Shown: piece after piece, positions 37,585 through 45,900 of the stretch
How the letters are laid out: each line of letters starts with the position of its first letter
Numbering within the stretch: position 1 is the first letter of the stretch
NCBI RefSeq assembly: GCF_002795845.1
Contig: NZ_CP011797.1
Location: forward strand, 1,077,501-1,141,500
Length of the DNA: 64,000 nucleotides
Origin: Reinekea forsetii
GTDB lineage: Bacteria; Pseudomonadota; Gammaproteobacteria; Pseudomonadales; Natronospirillaceae
Direction: 5' to 3'
Program-made: the position numbers and the translations under genes
Notes under the pieces: model-generated
Databases searched by the model: none
What the model was told of the DNA's origin: nothing
Seen by the model: only the letters and a program-made list of their open reading frames with translations

Positions 37585-38400
37585 ATGAATAAATGGATCG
37601 TTACCGCCGCGATGGCTCTTGCCGTACCCGGTGCCTCAGCGAAACTGCTGATGTCAATCGATGCTGGCGGCGGCTACACCATGCCTACCCTGTCCGAGGA
37701 TAGCACCTTTATTGGCGACACCTTTGATTTGACCGGTACCCAAAGCAGCGCAGCGGCGCCCTATGGCTTGGGCATGGCCGCGAGTAATGGTTTCTACGGT
37801 TGGGCAAAAATTTCCCTGCCATTGTTGCCCGATGTTAAGCTTAAGTACGAGAGTATGGTGCTGGAAGGCAGCAACACCGTAGCGTTTAGCCAAGCTATAT
37901 TAGGCGAAAGCTTTGATATCTCAGGCACGGTTGAATCGTCTCTGGATCTGTCTCATGTTGACTTAGGCCTCACCATCGGCCTGCCGATCCCGCTGCTCGA
38001 CATCGATTTCGGTGTTAATTTTCGGGCTTTGACGGGCGGCTTCTCCGCGTCGGGTGTGATCGCTGGCACGCAAGATACCAAAGAAGTTCTATTCCCGTCT
38101 GCGACCATTATTCCGCTGGGCTATATCAGTGCGGCCGCGACCATTCCGGGCCTGGGCGTTAAGATCGGTGGTGAGTTGAGTACCTTGCCACTAGGCGATG
38201 CCGATATATCCGACTGGAACATCAAGGGCACCTGGTTTGCGCCCCTGCCAACCAATATGTTGGCCAAGGTCGGTGTCGAAGCCGGTTATCGGAGCTTCAA
38301 TATGACCATTGGCGAAACGGTTGGTTGGCTCGACACCTCCGATTTCCAGTCGAACGTGACCATCGCCGGTTTCTTTGTCGGCGCCGCAGTGCACTTCTAG
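37585..38400 (+). CDS. Outer-membrane beta-barrel protein (TIGR04219-like)
   Basis: 271 aa from ATG 37585 with GAGGA 8 bases upstream. Signal peptide about 1-20 (VPGASAKLLMS). The remainder alternates polar and hydrophobic residues in beta strands and ends in an aromatic residue, VGAAVHF, as outer-membrane barrels do. The sequence order (GGGYTMPTL, glycine-rich strands, a PLPLLDIDFGVNFR-like strand) resembles the TIGR04219 family, function unknown. Followed by a strong bidirectional terminator. Confidence 0.78.
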   Translation: MNKWIVTAAMALAVPGASAKLLMSIDAGGGYTMPTLSEDSTFIGDTFDLTGTQSSAAAPYGLGMAASNGFYGWAKISLPLLPDVKLKYESMVLEGSNTVAFSQAILGESFDISGTVESSLDLSHVDLGLTIGLPIPLLDIDFGVNFRALTGGFSASGVIAGTQDTKEVLFPSATIIPLGYISAAATIPGLGVKIGGELSTLPLGDADISDWNIKGTWFAPLPTNMLAKVGVEAGYRSFNMTIGETVGWLDTSDFQSNVTIAGFFVGAAVHF

Positions 38401-38417
38401 GGCGAGTCCAGCAGTGC

Positions 38418-38445
38418 AAAAAACCCGCATTTGCGGGTTTTTTTT
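38418..38445. terminator. Bidirectional rho-independent terminator
   Basis: AAAAAACCCGCA-TT-TGCGGGTTTTTTTT: a 12-bp stem flanked by A and T runs, so it can stop transcription from both the barrel gene and the convergent lipoprotein gene. Confidence 0.9.
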
Positions 38446-38493
38446 GGTTTTAACATGCCCTCGTTAGGCCACTGCAAGCCTTTGTCCCTAGCT

Positions 38494-39915
38494 TTAGGGG
38501 CTTATCGACCAGAGGTTGCCCACATCGCTGATACATTCAGTCGCGATGCGACTCTGGCGTTCGCTGAACAGCTCAACAAGGTTCAGACGCAGCGGGTTTT
38601 CATAGTGAAAGACGCGCAACTCGCTATCGACCCAAGTGCACACGCCGAACAGGGCGCCCTCGTTTTGTACCTCCCGCGCACAGGGTGCCGGCGAGTCGCT
38701 CAGGCTAACGGACCCGGAGTCGAGTTGATCGCAACTGCCCAACGCAGTGCCATTCTGTACTTCATGACACTGGTTTAAGGCATTGGCGTTAAGGCCCGTC
38801 AATGGCGTTAGGCAGCTGCCTGCGCCGCCGAAAGTGGCCACGCCATCGCTGCCGTTGAGCACCGAGATGACATAGCCTTGGGTTATGCTGAAGTCGTTGA
38901 TATCGGTCGCCGTCACCACCCAATTATGGTCACCGCCGGCGGTGATTGTTGTTACGACATCGGCACCGCTGAACGATAGGCTGGCGCCATTGGCCAAGGT
39001 CAGATCATGGCTGAAGGTCAGTTCACCGCCGGCCACACTACTGCTGCCGCGATCGCTAACCAGAACGTCCACCGGAGCCTCGGTGGCCAGGGTCGGTGAA
39101 ACCGACATTCGTAGGCTAATGACAATTATTTCTGGGTCTGGGATCGGTAGGGCCTGCGCGGCGCTAATTTGCGCCGAGGTTAGCGTCAGGTCGGCTAGTT
39201 CGACTGCCTGGAGTAATCGCCCCAGACTGACCTGGGTCAGAATCTCGCCTGCGTTATCGATGACGCTCAGGTCGCTGCTGCTGACCACAAAGCCCAGGGT
39301 GTCGTGCATTAGATCGAGTTCATCCAGGTCTGGATCGGCGAGATAAACGTCGTCGAAGGGGTCGCGGCCGTCTGGCCATGCCTCGCCGAGCAGCTCATCG
39401 AGCTGAGCGACGATGGTCTGTTCAACCGCCGCGCTGAAGCCGGCCAGGAGTGCGTCAATGCAGGTGGCCTCTTCGGCGCATAATTCCAGCGATTGGCCCT
39501 GCTGACTGTTGGACCAGATATCCAAGACCGCATGGGTGCTGGGATTGATATTTATCAGCGCCGAGGTCAGGCCATCCTGATGGCGATAACGACTGTACAG
39601 GCGCACGGTGGTGCCGTCAGACTCGGGAATATCACTCCACATCAGCTGACTCTGCTCTGCGGGCGTCGAGAGCAGATAGTTGCCCTCGGAGTCCGCTCGG
39701 GCGCACTCAGATGCCAAATCAGAGCCGAGACAATTGCTCGACCAACTGCCGGCCCGGCCAAGCGCGCTGGTCCCGGCAATTTGACGGTAAATGGTCGCAT
39801 CGGCGGTACCATCGGTTGTCCCGCTGGTGTCGCTGCCCGCCGGTTGCGCGCAACCGAGCAGGACCCCAATGGAGGCCATTAGGACCGTTAGGGTTGTCAG
39901 ATATCTTCTACTCAT
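38494..39915 (-). CDS. Uncharacterised surface lipoprotein
   Basis: 473 aa from ATG 39915 (MSRRYLTTLT). Lipobox LLGC around residue 22, then a Ser/Thr/Gly linker. No enzyme motif is recognised. Residues about 45-120 contain four cysteines and a beta-like pattern; about 280-370 look Ig/cadherin-like (LTFSHDLTLANGASLSFSGA). The last 90 residues contain paired cysteines (SCLTPL, CHEVQNG, CDQLDSG, CAREVQNEG, GVCTWVD). Acidic overall, likely extracytoplasmic and perhaps surface-exposed. Codon use looks native. Function unknown. Confidence 0.72.
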   Translation of the reverse strand: MSRRYLTTLTVLMASIGVLLGCAQPAGSDTSGTTDGTADATIYRQIAGTSALGRAGSWSSNCLGSDLASECARADSEGNYLLSTPAEQSQLMWSDIPESDGTTVRLYSRYRHQDGLTSALININPSTHAVLDIWSNSQQGQSLELCAEEATCIDALLAGFSAAVEQTIVAQLDELLGEAWPDGRDPFDDVYLADPDLDELDLMHDTLGFVVSSSDLSVIDNAGEILTQVSLGRLLQAVELADLTLTSAQISAAQALPIPDPEIIVISLRMSVSPTLATEAPVDVLVSDRGSSSVAGGELTFSHDLTLANGASLSFSGADVVTTITAGGDHNWVVTATDINDFSITQGYVISVLNGSDGVATFGGAGSCLTPLTGLNANALNQCHEVQNGTALGSCDQLDSGSVSLSDSPAPCAREVQNEGALFGVCTWVDSELRVFHYENPLRLNLVELFSERQSRIATECISDVGNLWSISP

Positions 39916-40241
39916 ACGCTTATTGTGCACTGGTCCTGCCTATTCTAACTTTGGCTGCAAAAATACCAAGGCGCGCTGTTGGGTCCATTCCGTGGCACCG
40001 GATGACGCTGCTGGTCATGCTTTTCGACCTCGTTAACGGAGTCGTTTCGGCAGTTTACACCCTGATGGTTGTTTATTTGCGCGTCTTTATGGCTATTATT
40101 TGAACTCCATAACAGTATTGGTACGATGAGACTGTAATAGTGTTGCCCTGTGAGGCGAGACCGGTTTGCCTATCCCGGCCAAGACCTAGTCAATTTATAG
40201 GTTGTATAGTGCCTGAAGTGAACACCTTTTGGAGAAATACC
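39916..40241. other. Intergenic region between divergent accessory genes
   Basis: 326 bases. It should hold promoters for the minus-strand lipoprotein and the plus-strand membrane gene. A TGTATAGT (extended -10 like) sits about 30 bases before the plus-strand start. A 33-codon hydrophobic ORF at 40002-40103 lacks a ribosome-binding site. No RNA gene or long repeat is seen. Confidence 0.4.
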
Positions 40242-41681
40242 ATGAATTGGACGATCATCTTCCCAGATCAGCCGCTCTTATCAGGATTTGTTCTGTTGGT
40301 CCTAGCGATTAGCCTGCTCTATTTCGCGCGGACCCCGGTGCATCGGGCCTTGACTCGGATATCTCGGTTGGCAGCGGGTTTACTGCGCCTGCAAGCCAAA
40401 GCCTTGGCGCGATTGATCCAGCTGCTGCAGATGCGCAATCGCGAGGTGTTGCTCGAAATGGGAAAAGGTCAGCTTGAACGCAAGCTAAACCGTGATTTCC
40501 ATCGTGTCAATGAGATCGTGGCCAACGATTTGGGCCAATATCCGGAATTGCAGAAGAATATGTCCAGTTTGGTTACCCGGCTGGAAGAGGATTATCACCA
40601 GTCGGCCGAAACCGCGCCACCGTCACCGGACTGGGTCGAGGCCATTACCGCCATCGTAAACTTAAAGGAAGCCCAAAAAGGTAACCCGGTCATTGTTAAG
40701 GTCCTAGATGACCTCTATACCAGCATAGCCGAGCAACAGAAGAAAACCCTTGATACCTATCGTGGCAGCGTTTCAGCCCGACACCGGCTGTTGCATGGCA
40801 TGATGCCGCAGTGGCGCAGGTTGAATAATGTTATCGAACGGGTCGGCGGATCAATGCGCAATCTGATCCTCCAGGCGGAAGAAATTGATAAGAATATGAA
40901 CCAATATCGGGAGATCTACGCTGGATCTGATAAAGCAGAGCGCATGCTCAGGGTGTCCTCGTTACGAGAATTTGCCGTTGCGTTGTTCTGGATGGCCATT
41001 TTTGTCGGTGGCGCCTTTCTCAATTTTCACCTTATTTCGCTGCCCATGTCCGAAATGGTCGGCGCCAGTTCGCGCATCGGAACCTTTACCGTTGCGGAGG
41101 TCTCCGCCCTGATGATCGTACTAGTCGAGGTGGCCATCGGCATGCTCCTGATGGAAGTGCTGCACATTACTCGCATGTTCCCGGCCTTTGGCACCCTAGA
41201 TGAACGCAAGCGGCGGATCCTGCTCTGGACCTTCTTGGGTTTTATTCTGGTGTTTGCCTCGATCGAGTCGGGTCTGGCTTTTATGCGTGATCAGATTGCC
41301 AATGACACCGCCGCGTTGCGCGGTCTGTTGGTCGGCGGCGAGGCTGTTGATCTGGTCGGGACCGGCACCATCAGCACTCTGATTCCGCAAGCTGCGCAGA
41401 TGTTGCTAGGCTTTTTGCTGCCTTGGGTGCTTATTTTTGTCGCCATTCCCTTCGAATCCTTCGTCGAAAGTGGCCGTATTTTACTCGCCAACTTGGTGAT
41501 TCAAGTCTTGCATCTGTTGATTATCTTGATGCGTCTGACTGCCACCATGATTCGCTACCTGTGCGACATCCTGCTCGCCCTGTACGACATAGCCGTCAGC
41601 ATCCCGCTCTGGTTAGAACACAAGATCAGCCATCGCCCTGCGGCGACGGCAAAAACGGCGCTGGTCGAGGAGCTGCTATGA
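40242..41681 (+). CDS. Uncharacterised polytopic membrane protein with coiled coil
   Basis: 479 aa from ATG 40242, with TTTTGGAGAAATACC upstream; the frame extends 34 codons further but without a good start. One N-terminal membrane helix (about 9-27), then about 210 residues of charged, helical, coiled-coil-like sequence (for example EMGKGQLERKLNRDFHRVNE and LYTSIAEQQKKTLDTYRG), then about five membrane helices (about 245-440) and a short cytoplasmic tail. I do not recognise the family. The stop overlaps the next ATG (ATGA), so it is translationally coupled to a VWA-like lipoprotein, suggesting a shared envelope complex. Confidence 0.72.
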   Translation: MNWTIIFPDQPLLSGFVLLVLAISLLYFARTPVHRALTRISRLAAGLLRLQAKALARLIQLLQMRNREVLLEMGKGQLERKLNRDFHRVNEIVANDLGQYPELQKNMSSLVTRLEEDYHQSAETAPPSPDWVEAITAIVNLKEAQKGNPVIVKVLDDLYTSIAEQQKKTLDTYRGSVSARHRLLHGMMPQWRRLNNVIERVGGSMRNLILQAEEIDKNMNQYREIYAGSDKAERMLRVSSLREFAVALFWMAIFVGGAFLNFHLISLPMSEMVGASSRIGTFTVAEVSALMIVLVEVAIGMLLMEVLHITRMFPAFGTLDERKRRILLWTFLGFILVFASIESGLAFMRDQIANDTAALRGLLVGGEAVDLVGTGTISTLIPQAAQMLLGFLLPWVLIFVAIPFESFVESGRILLANLVIQVLHLLIILMRLTATMIRYLCDILLALYDIAVSIPLWLEHKISHRPAATAKTALVEELL

Positions 41682-42325
41682 GAATGACTCTGGTCACCCT
41701 CTTGGTACTGGTGATGTTGGCCGGTTGCATGCGGCAAACGCAGAACCCTTACCGAGGCGTCTATCTCTTACTGGACACCTCTGGCACCTATACCGAGGAG
41801 TTAGAAAAGGCTCAGCGGGTCATCAACTACTACCTCGGTTCGCTCGGCGCCGGCGATTCCTTCGCCGTGGCCCGTATCGACAGCGGCAGCTTCAGCGAAA
41901 AGGATATTATTGCCAAGGTCACCTTTGACGGCCGACCGAGTCAGATGAATGCCCAGAAGCGGGAGTTCGCCAAGGTGATCAATCTCTTTATCGGTTCGGT
42001 GGAAAGCGCTCAATACACCGATATCTCCGGGGGTTTGCTGCAGGCGGTGGAGTTTTTAAATGAAACCAATGCTGGGCAGAAGTCCATCCTGATCTATTCC
42101 GATTTGCGTGAAGAGTTGCCCGAAGGCTATAACCGAAATTTCAGTTATGAGCTTGACGGCTTTCAGGTTTTCGCTCTCAATGTCACCAAGCTGCGCGAAG
42201 ATAATATAGACCCCTCTGAATACCTCAGCCGACTCACCGATTGGCAAGCTAAGGTAGAGCAGGGCGGCGGGCAATGGCAGGTGGTCAATGATCTGGATCG
42301 GATCGACGCCTTGGCGTTCGACTGA
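41678..42325 (+). CDS. VWA-like lipoprotein coupled to the membrane protein
   Basis: 215 aa. Lipobox LAGC (about residue 17), then an alpha/beta domain with YLLLDTSGTYTEE near the start and a serine/glycine loop DISGGLLQAVEFL later. D-T-S-G-T approximates the DxSxS/T metal-ion-dependent adhesion site of VWA domains; ILIYSDLREELPEG fits the strand with the third aspartate. Probably a periplasmic lipid-anchored VWA protein working with the preceding membrane protein. Function unknown. Confidence 0.75.
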   Translation: MRMTLVTLLVLVMLAGCMRQTQNPYRGVYLLLDTSGTYTEELEKAQRVINYYLGSLGAGDSFAVARIDSGSFSEKDIIAKVTFDGRPSQMNAQKREFAKVINLFIGSVESAQYTDISGGLLQAVEFLNETNAGQKSILIYSDLREELPEGYNRNFSYELDGFQVFALNVTKLREDNIDPSEYLSRLTDWQAKVEQGGGQWQVVNDLDRIDALAFD

Positions 42326-42454
42326 GCGTCAGGGTCCGGTAAAAGCTCTGGAGCCGAGATCGGACTGACGGTAGACTACTCGCGAATTTTAGGTTCCGGA
42401 TATTTTGGGCCTGGTCCAGTCGTTATAGATGAGTGATTGATTAAAGGATATCGC

Positions 42455-43174
42455 ATGAAATTGAATAAACTAAAAAGTCTGGCCTATGTCGCTGGCCTGT
42501 CTCTTGCTATTGCCGGTTGTGCGCAGGCAGTCGACGCTGAAGTCGTTAGCTTGGATAGCGATGAACAGATAGCCTCTTACGGCATCGGCTTTGGTTTTGC
42601 GGCCAACCTGAAGCAGCAAACCGCAGGCATTGAACTGAGTGCTGAAGCGCTGATGCGCGGTGTCTCTGACGCTATGACGGCAGCCGACATGGCCGTGACT
42701 GAAGAAGCGGTTCAGGCCGCAATCAGCGCCTTGCAACAAAAGCAGATGGCCAGCAAGGCCGCTGAATCGGAAGCCTTGTCAAGTGCTGCCCGCGCTGAAG
42801 GCGAAGCCTTTTTAGCTGAAAACGGTCAGCGTGATGGGGTTATGACCACCGAGTCTGGTCTGCAATACGAAATAATCGAAGCCAATGATAGCGAAGAGCG
42901 GCCGACGGCGGAAAACACCGTACGCGTTCATTATCACGGCACGCTGATTAATGGCACCGTCTTTGATAGCTCGGTTGAGCGCGGTGAGCCGGTCGAGTTC
43001 CCACTCAATCAAGTAATTACCGGTTGGACCGAAGGCGTTCAATTGATGGCGAAGGGCGAAAAGTATCGACTCTTCATCCCAGCGGCCTTGGCCTACGGCG
43101 ATTCACAGGCGAGCCCGCAGATTCCACCGGGTTCTACCCTGATCTTCGAAGTTGAACTGCTTGAGATCATCTAG
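42455..43174 (+). CDS. FKBP-type peptidyl-prolyl isomerase lipoprotein (Mip/FklB-like)
   Basis: 239 aa from ATG 42455 with AAAGGATA upstream. Lipobox AIAGC (about residue 21). N-terminal helical dimerisation domain (about 35-120, ASYGIGFGFAANL), then the FKBP domain with VRVHYHGTLINGTVFDSS, VITGWTEGVQLMAKGEKYR and IPPGSTLIFEVELLEI. It should assist folding of envelope proteins. A strong terminator follows. Confidence 0.92.
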   Translation: MKLNKLKSLAYVAGLSLAIAGCAQAVDAEVVSLDSDEQIASYGIGFGFAANLKQQTAGIELSAEALMRGVSDAMTAADMAVTEEAVQAAISALQQKQMASKAAESEALSSAARAEGEAFLAENGQRDGVMTTESGLQYEIIEANDSEERPTAENTVRVHYHGTLINGTVFDSSVERGEPVEFPLNQVITGWTEGVQLMAKGEKYRLFIPAALAYGDSQASPQIPPGSTLIFEVELLEII

Positions 43175-43243
43175 TGTCACAGCCTAAGGCGTTTGCTTAA
43201 GTTGCGCCGGGTGTAGGTCTGTTCGGCTGCACCCAACTGAAAG

Positions 43244-43269
43244 AAACCCCGCTTGCGGGGTTTTTTTTT
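43244..43269 (+). terminator. Rho-independent terminator of the FKBP gene
   Basis: AAACCCCGC-TT-GCGGGGTTTTTTTTT, a 9-bp stem with a nine-T tail, 70 bases after the stop codon. Confidence 0.9.
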
Positions 43270-43351
43270 GCCCCGCGTTCGTCTGAACGGCCCATATAAG
43301 CGCCAGTCTGACGGTATCTATAGCGGTCTCTGCATTGCTCTGACAAGGCGC

Positions 43352-44542
43352 TTAGTCAAGCGCTGGGTGATATTTTCTGCGCACTAGATAAACGCCGAGA
43401 GCCAGCATCATCAGAACCGTCGGGACCAGAGCGATGATGATGATCGCGCTCCAGCCCTGAGCGAACAGGATGGCTCCGGCAGCAAGCGAAGCGGTTGCTT
43501 GCAACACAAAGATTGAAAAATCATTGATCGCCTGGATCTTGAATTTCTCATGCGCCAGATAACTCTGCGCTAGCAGGGTGGTGCCGCCGATAAACAGGAA
43601 GTTCCAGCCCAAACCCAGGAGCACGAGAGCCCACCAATAGTGCAGGACATCGGCGCCGGCAAAGGCGACCACGGTGGTCAAGAGAAAGGCTAACAGCCCG
43701 GCATAGATAATCTTAAGGCTGCCAAAGCGGCGAATCAGTTCACCGGTGATCAGCGATGGCAGATACATGGCCATTATATGGCTCTGGATCACCCACTTGG
43801 TGCTTGCTAAGCTGTGCAGGTGCACCTCGTGCATGGCCAATGGGGTCGCGGTCATGACAAAGGCCATGACGCTGTAGCCAACGCACGCGGCCGAAATTGC
43901 GATCATCAGGGTTGGCCGGTTGAGGATGTTACGGATTGGCCCTTCGGTTGCGCTGGATTGCGCTGGGGCAATTTTTGGATCCGCCTTAAAAAAGAGTAAG
44001 AGGGCAAAGGCAATCAGGGTCGAGACGGACAACAGGGCATAGGAGCCGGCATAGTCGGCGGGCAATAGTGTCTGGCCCAGGGTGACGGTCTCAGTGCCGA
44101 TCAGCGCGGCAAACACGCTACCGAGCATCAGAATCGATACCGCGCGGCCAGCCAGGCTGGGGTGGCTGGCGCCTTCGATGGCGGCGAAACGGAACTGCTG
44201 GACCACCGCGAGTGTCGAGCCAATGCCGGTGATGGCCAGCAAGAACACCGCAAACTGACTGTGGCTGATGGCCCAAGCTGCCAGTACAGAGCACAGGCTG
44301 GAGAGTAACATCGCCGCGAGAAAAACCGGCTTACGGCCAAAGCGCTGCATCAACAATGCCGCCGGTATAGCGCCGATGGTGAGACCGACAACCATTAGGC
44401 TGATCGGCAGAGTCGCCCATTGCGGCGATGGCGCGAGAGCCTTGCCGACAAAACCACTGCTGAGAACAATGGCCGATGAGATGGCCAGCGCGAACGGTTG
44501 AACCAATACCAATAACCAGCTGTTGCGCCCTAATCCAAACAT
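43352..44542 (-). CDS. MFS transporter
   Basis: 396 aa from ATG 44542, preceded by GAGGGG; the longer frame to 44605 is less likely. Twelve predicted helices, MFS loop 2-3 motif LLMQRFGRKPVFLAAM, and an acidic/basic pattern typical of drug-efflux or major-facilitator exporters. No specific substrate can be read. It converges with the FKBP gene and lies downstream of the tRNA-Asn terminator. Confidence 0.87.
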   Translation of the reverse strand: MFGLGRNSWLLVLVQPFALAISSAIVLSSGFVGKALAPSPQWATLPISLMVVGLTIGAIPAALLMQRFGRKPVFLAAMLLSSLCSVLAAWAISHSQFAVFLLAITGIGSTLAVVQQFRFAAIEGASHPSLAGRAVSILMLGSVFAALIGTETVTLGQTLLPADYAGSYALLSVSTLIAFALLLFFKADPKIAPAQSSATEGPIRNILNRPTLMIAISAACVGYSVMAFVMTATPLAMHEVHLHSLASTKWVIQSHIMAMYLPSLITGELIRRFGSLKIIYAGLLAFLLTTVVAFAGADVLHYWWALVLLGLGWNFLFIGGTTLLAQSYLAHEKFKIQAINDFSIFVLQATASLAAGAILFAQGWSAIIIIALVPTVLMMLALGVYLVRRKYHPALD

Positions 44543-44603
44543 ATCGGCCCCTCTGAGGATCGACGGGCTGGCCCGACACGGGTGAGCTCGGCGTTCTGAC
44601 GGC

Positions 44604-44634
44604 AAAAAAAAAGGCGTACCCTAGGGTACGCCTT
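44604..44634 (-). terminator. Rho-independent terminator of the tRNA-Asn pair
   Basis: On the minus strand AAGGCGTACCC-TA-GGGTACGCCTT followed by a T run of about seven; a perfect 11-bp stem. Confidence 0.92.
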
Positions 44635-44640
44635 ACTATA

Positions 44641-44716
44641 TGGCTCCTCGAGCTGGACTCGAACCAGCGACCAATAGATTAACAGTCTACTGCTCTACCA
44701 ACTGAGCTATCGAGGA
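44641..44716 (-). tRNA. tRNA-Asn (GTT), downstream copy
   Basis: 76 bases with encoded CCA. Acceptor TCCTCGA pairs with TCGAGGA; anticodon loop CTGTTAA reads GTT; T-arm GTTCGAGTC. Identical to the other copy 45 bases away. A possible private promoter lies at 44724-44753. Confidence 0.97.
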
Positions 44717-44723
44717 AAAGTCG

Positions 44724-44753
44724 GTATAATCACGTTGTTGGACGCGATGACAA
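44724..44753 (-). promoter_or_regulatory. Possible internal promoter between tRNA-Asn copies
   Basis: Minus-strand TTGTCA (44748-44753), 18-base spacer, TTATAC (44724-44729). The start would fall almost at the tRNA 5' end (44716), so it may be fortuitous. Confidence 0.35.
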
Positions 44754-44761
44754 AATTAGGT

Positions 44762-44837
44762 TGGCTCCTCGAGCTGGACTCGAACCAGCGACCAATAGAT
44801 TAACAGTCTACTGCTCTACCAACTGAGCTATCGAGGA
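44762..44837 (-). tRNA. tRNA-Asn (GTT), upstream copy
   Basis: Identical over all 76 bases to the downstream copy. It is the promoter-proximal gene of the pair. Confidence 0.97.
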
Positions 44838-45158
44838 ACAACGGGGACGTATTCTAATGTCAGCGCAGTAGGAGTCAATAGCTAAGGGATTGTTTTTTTT
44901 AGGTTTTTCCCGATTTAGATAAATTAGATCCGGTTTTGGCGCCATTTGCACACAAAGCACTCCGTGCTGGTTATTCTGTCACCAGGTGGGTCTGATGCAT
45001 TTTTCTTCGGCTGGCTTTAAGGCCGGCTTTAGCAGGCGCGCCGTAAAGCTTTAATTTGGCTTTCGCCTAATTAGGCATCATTATTGCCGAATCAGGCATC
45101 ATTATTGCTGATAGTCTCTGAATCGACCTAAAGCGTCAAAAATCCGAAGGAGTACAGT
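44838..45158. other. Intergenic region with a short tandem direct repeat
   Basis: 321 bases. Contains the tRNA-Asn promoter at its left side and a 15-base direct repeat AGGCATCATTATTGC at 45073-45087 and 45095-45109 (22-base period), about 50 bases upstream of the next gene. The repeat may be a regulator-binding site. No RNA gene is apparent. Confidence 0.45.
44851..44878 (-). promoter_or_regulatory. Promoter of the tRNA-Asn pair
   Basis: Minus-strand TTGACT (44873-44878), 16-base spacer, TAGAAT (44851-44856), then a C-rich discriminator. Strong sigma-70-type match about 14 bases before the first tRNA. Confidence 0.75.
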
Positions 45159-45698
45159 ATGGTCACCCTAGAAATAATCGATGCGGGTGTGAAGATTGCG
45201 GCGGGCATGTTGCTCAGTGGCCTGGCCTTTCTTTATTATTTGCGCCGTCATCAGTCTTTGGACAGTCGTGCTGAAGCCGAAATCCGTCGGCGTCGAGAAC
45301 TGTTCGAATTAGTGGCCGGCAATGTTGGTCGGGTGCACTACGTCTATCAACAGTATTTGGCCCTAGCGACCGAATTTACGCGCTACGGTCAACATTGGCC
45401 GAAGCCGCGCCGTGATGAGCTGGCCCGCGTTGGTGACGAATTGGCGTCGGTGTTTCATGCCTTAACCGAAGCCGAAAGCACGCTGTTATTGCTCGGTGAG
45501 AAACGGCTCGAACGGTCATTACGCATCTATGGGGCGAAAATAGTCATGCTTCGGCGTCAAATCTACGCCGAAAAGCAACAGCTTAGTGGTGAAGAAATCC
45601 ATCTGCTTGATGACGTAAAAAAAGAAATATCGCAATTGAAAGAAAGTTTCTTTGACGCACTGAGTGTGCGCTATATGCCTAAGAAGGCTTCCCACTAA
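45159..45698 (+). CDS. Uncharacterised membrane-anchored coiled-coil protein
   Basis: 179 aa. One membrane helix (about 8-27), then a basic segment RRHQSLDSRAEAEIRRRREL and long amphipathic helices (about 45-165) that look coiled-coil. A ribosome-binding site GAAGGAG lies upstream of the ATG. I do not recognise the family. It overlaps a 34-aa ORF by 1 base (TAATG), suggesting coupled expression. Confidence 0.65.
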   Translation: MVTLEIIDAGVKIAAGMLLSGLAFLYYLRRHQSLDSRAEAEIRRRRELFELVAGNVGRVHYVYQQYLALATEFTRYGQHWPKPRRDELARVGDELASVFHALTEAESTLLLLGEKRLERSLRIYGAKIVMLRRQIYAEKQQLSGEEIHLLDDVKKEISQLKESFFDALSVRYMPKKASH

Positions 45699-45802
45699 TG
45701 GCCCGAAAACCCTGTAGAAGGTGCCAGCAGGTGCGGATGGGCACCCTAGTGTTGATGGTTTTTGTCTTAATTGGCTATGGTCTGCTTAAATCCTCGGCCT
45801 AA
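45698..45802 (+). CDS. 34-aa small membrane peptide with CxxC
   Basis: Starts MARKPCRRCQQVRMG, with a CRRC pair, then one hydrophobic helix (VLMVFVLIGYGLL) and a KSSA end. It overlaps the previous gene in TAATG. Short length and lack of a family match make it tentative; a zinc-knuckle-plus-helix layout is suggestive. Confidence 0.45.
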   Translation: MARKPCRRCQQVRMGTLVLMVFVLIGYGLLKSSA

Positions 45803-45900
45803 GAATGGCTGCCGGTGCAGTTAAATATCAGCTTTGACCTGTATTTTCCGACCCAAACCGTTATTATGCCCGCCGTTTTATCAGGTTTGGGCTCGCAGCA

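Noticed and set aside
40002-40103. 33-codon hydrophobic ORF MTLLVMLFDLV...
   Set aside because: No ribosome-binding site, and it lies in the divergent promoter region; likely chance.
44604-44634. Long perfect stem as a mobile-element end
   Set aside because: It is a standard terminator of the tRNA-Asn transcript with a T run on that strand.
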